From assembly GCA_026400415.1 (NCBI GenBank), contig JAPLPA010000224.1, forward strand, positions 1 through 6,466: 6,466 nt of DNA, given 5' to 3'. Positions 5,507 through 6,466 of this stretch are shown here, in pieces. Source of the stretch: Afipia sp. Its GTDB lineage: Bacteria > Pseudomonadota > Alphaproteobacteria > Rhizobiales > Xanthobacteraceae. The position numbers and the translations under genes were made by a program. The notes under the pieces are model-generated. The model was not told the origin of the DNA. It worked only from the letters and a program-made list of their open reading frames with translations, and made no database searches. The number at the start of each line of letters is the position of its first letter. Position 1 is the first letter of the stretch.

Positions 5507-6466
5507 GTGTTCATGCGGCCTTTCATTTTTGCATTAGCATTTCTTGCGGCGAGCCAGATTCCGGCTCTCGCCGAGAAGCGCGTCGCGCTGGTGATCGGCA
5601 ATTCGACATATCAAAACGTAACGCCGCTGACCAATCCGACAAATGACGCAAACGCCATCACCGCCACGCTGAAGTCAGCGGGATTTGACGTTGTGGATTC
5701 GCGCCGCGATCTCAAAGCCAATGAGATGAAACGCGCGTTGCGCGATTTTTCAGACAAAGCGCGCGATGCCGACGTGGCGGTGGTTTACTACGCGGGCCAC
5801 GGCATTGAGATCGACGGCACCAATTATCTGATCCCGACCGACGCGACGCTCGAGCGCGACATCGACGCGCTCGACGAGGCCGTCGCACTGGACCGCGTGC
5901 TGACCGTGATGGAGCCGGCCAAGCAGTTGCGCCTCGCGATTCTCGATGCCTGCCGAGACAATCCGTTCAATAAGACGATGAAACGTACCATCGGCTCTCG
6001 CGCGGCGAGCCGCGGTCTCGCGAAGGTCGAGCCGACAAGTCAGAACACGCTGATCGCATTCGCCGCAAAGGCAGGATCGACGGCGTCGGACGGCGACAGC
6101 AAGAACAGTCCGTTCACGTCGGCTCTCGTGAAGCATATCGCCACGCCGGGTCTCGATCTGCGTCTTGCCTTCGGCAAGGTGCGCGACGATGTCATCAAGG
6201 TGACTAACAACAAACAGGAGCCGTTCGTATACGGCTCACTCGGCGGCGATTCCCTGTCGCTGGTACCCGCAATCGTCGCGCCGCATGCTCCTGCTGCCGA
6301 CAGTGAAGCGTTCGTCCAGAAGGCTTATGAGCTTGCATTGCAGGTCGGCACGAGGGCCGTATGGGACTCATTTATCGCGAAGTATCCATCGGGCCTCTAC
6401 ACCGAACTGGCGAAAGCCCAGCGCGATAAACTCACCTCCGAAGCCGCGCGAGTGGCCGCGACCGAG
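5507..6466 (+). CDS. Exported caspase-like (peptidase C14, metacaspase/orthocaspase type) protein, 3'-truncated by window edge
   Basis: The frame is open to the window end (320 codons visible). A signal peptide (residues 1-22, core FIFALAFLAA, AxA site ending PALA) leads into a caspase-like fold: KRVALVIGNSTY (24-35), NDANAITATLKSAGFDV, then catalytic His98 in VVYYAGHGIE and Cys149 in LAILDACRDNPF. The catalytic part ends near EPFVYGSLGGD (about 238-248). A Pro/Ala linker and a helical segment follow (AVWDSFIAKYPSGLY, AKAQRDKL). Such proteins cut after Arg/Lys or, when exported, have unknown targets; the dyad here is intact, so a protease is plausible. GTG at 5507 is preferred over ATG at 5513 because GAGG (5496-5499) is 7 bases from the GTG but 13 from the ATG. 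Any C-terminal domain lies beyond the window. Confidence 0.88.
   Translation, partial: MFMRPFIFALAFLAASQIPALAEKRVALVIGNSTYQNVTPLTNPTNDANAITATLKSAGFDVVDSRRDLKANEMKRALRDFSDKARDADVAVVYYAGHGIEIDGTNYLIPTDATLERDIDALDEAVALDRVLTVMEPAKQLRLAILDACRDNPFNKTMKRTIGSRAASRGLAKVEPTSQNTLIAFAAKAGSTASDGDSKNSPFTSALVKHIATPGLDLRLAFGKVRDDVIKVTNNKQEPFVYGSLGGDSLSLVPAIVAPHAPAADSEAFVQKAYELALQVGTRAVWDSFIAKYPSGLYTELAKAQRDKLTSEAARVAATE

Noticed and set aside
5750..6136. Minus-strand open frame of 128 codons inside the caspase-like gene
   Set aside because: It lies wholly opposite conserved caspase-like catalytic motifs, and its Arg-rich product looks like a shadow.
1..6466. Search for CRISPR arrays, insertion sequences, tRNA or rRNA genes
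   Set aside because: No regularly spaced repeats, transposase-like proteins, terminal inverted repeats or tRNA-like cloverleaf sequences were seen.

Overview
The window looks like a piece of an alphaproteobacterial chromosome, most likely from the Bradyrhizobium/Nitrobacter/Afipia/Rhodopseudomonas group (Nitrobacteraceae). This is inferred from the style of the protein sequences (Asd and LeuD match what I recall of that group) and from the moderately GC-rich coding sequence. No mobile element, CRISPR array, tRNA or rRNA was seen.

Layout. Positions 1-429 (+) are the 3' part of leuD (leucine biosynthesis). It converges on a minus-strand gene (473-1354) for a CitE/HpcH-HpaI-family CoA-ester lyase. 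That gene is divergent from a plus-strand beta-carbonic anhydrase (1471-2124). The anhydrase converges on a minus-strand pair, asd (2714-3688) followed 23 bases later by a yqhA/UPF0114 membrane protein gene (2121-2690). The anhydrase and yqhA stop codons share one CTAG. Divergent from asd is a plus-strand run of envelope-type genes: a single-pass membrane protein of unknown function (3874-4698), a small exported Tyr-rich protein (4848-5237) followed by a hairpin terminator, and the start of an exported caspase-like protein (5507 to the window end) with an intact His/Cys dyad.

How they work together. LeuD and Asd are amino-acid biosynthesis enzymes (leucine; lysine/threonine/methionine and diaminopimelate). 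The lyase and carbonic anhydrase are central-carbon enzymes with no demonstrated link to each other. The right-hand third encodes proteins predicted to act at or outside the inner membrane. I see no convincing new multi-gene system.

The most striking signal is in asd. The reading frame is intact and catalytic residues are present, but the C-terminus runs straight from a Trp-Cys-Val to Asn-Arg-Lys-Leu. The near-universal segment of about 20 residues around DNLRKGAALNAVQIAE, which should lie between them, is missing. This is either a real in-frame deletion in a normally essential enzyme or a sequence/assembly error. Smaller signals are a 14-bp perfect palindrome equal to a parS site without its central CG, and an inverted repeat covering the ribosome binding site of the caspase-like gene.
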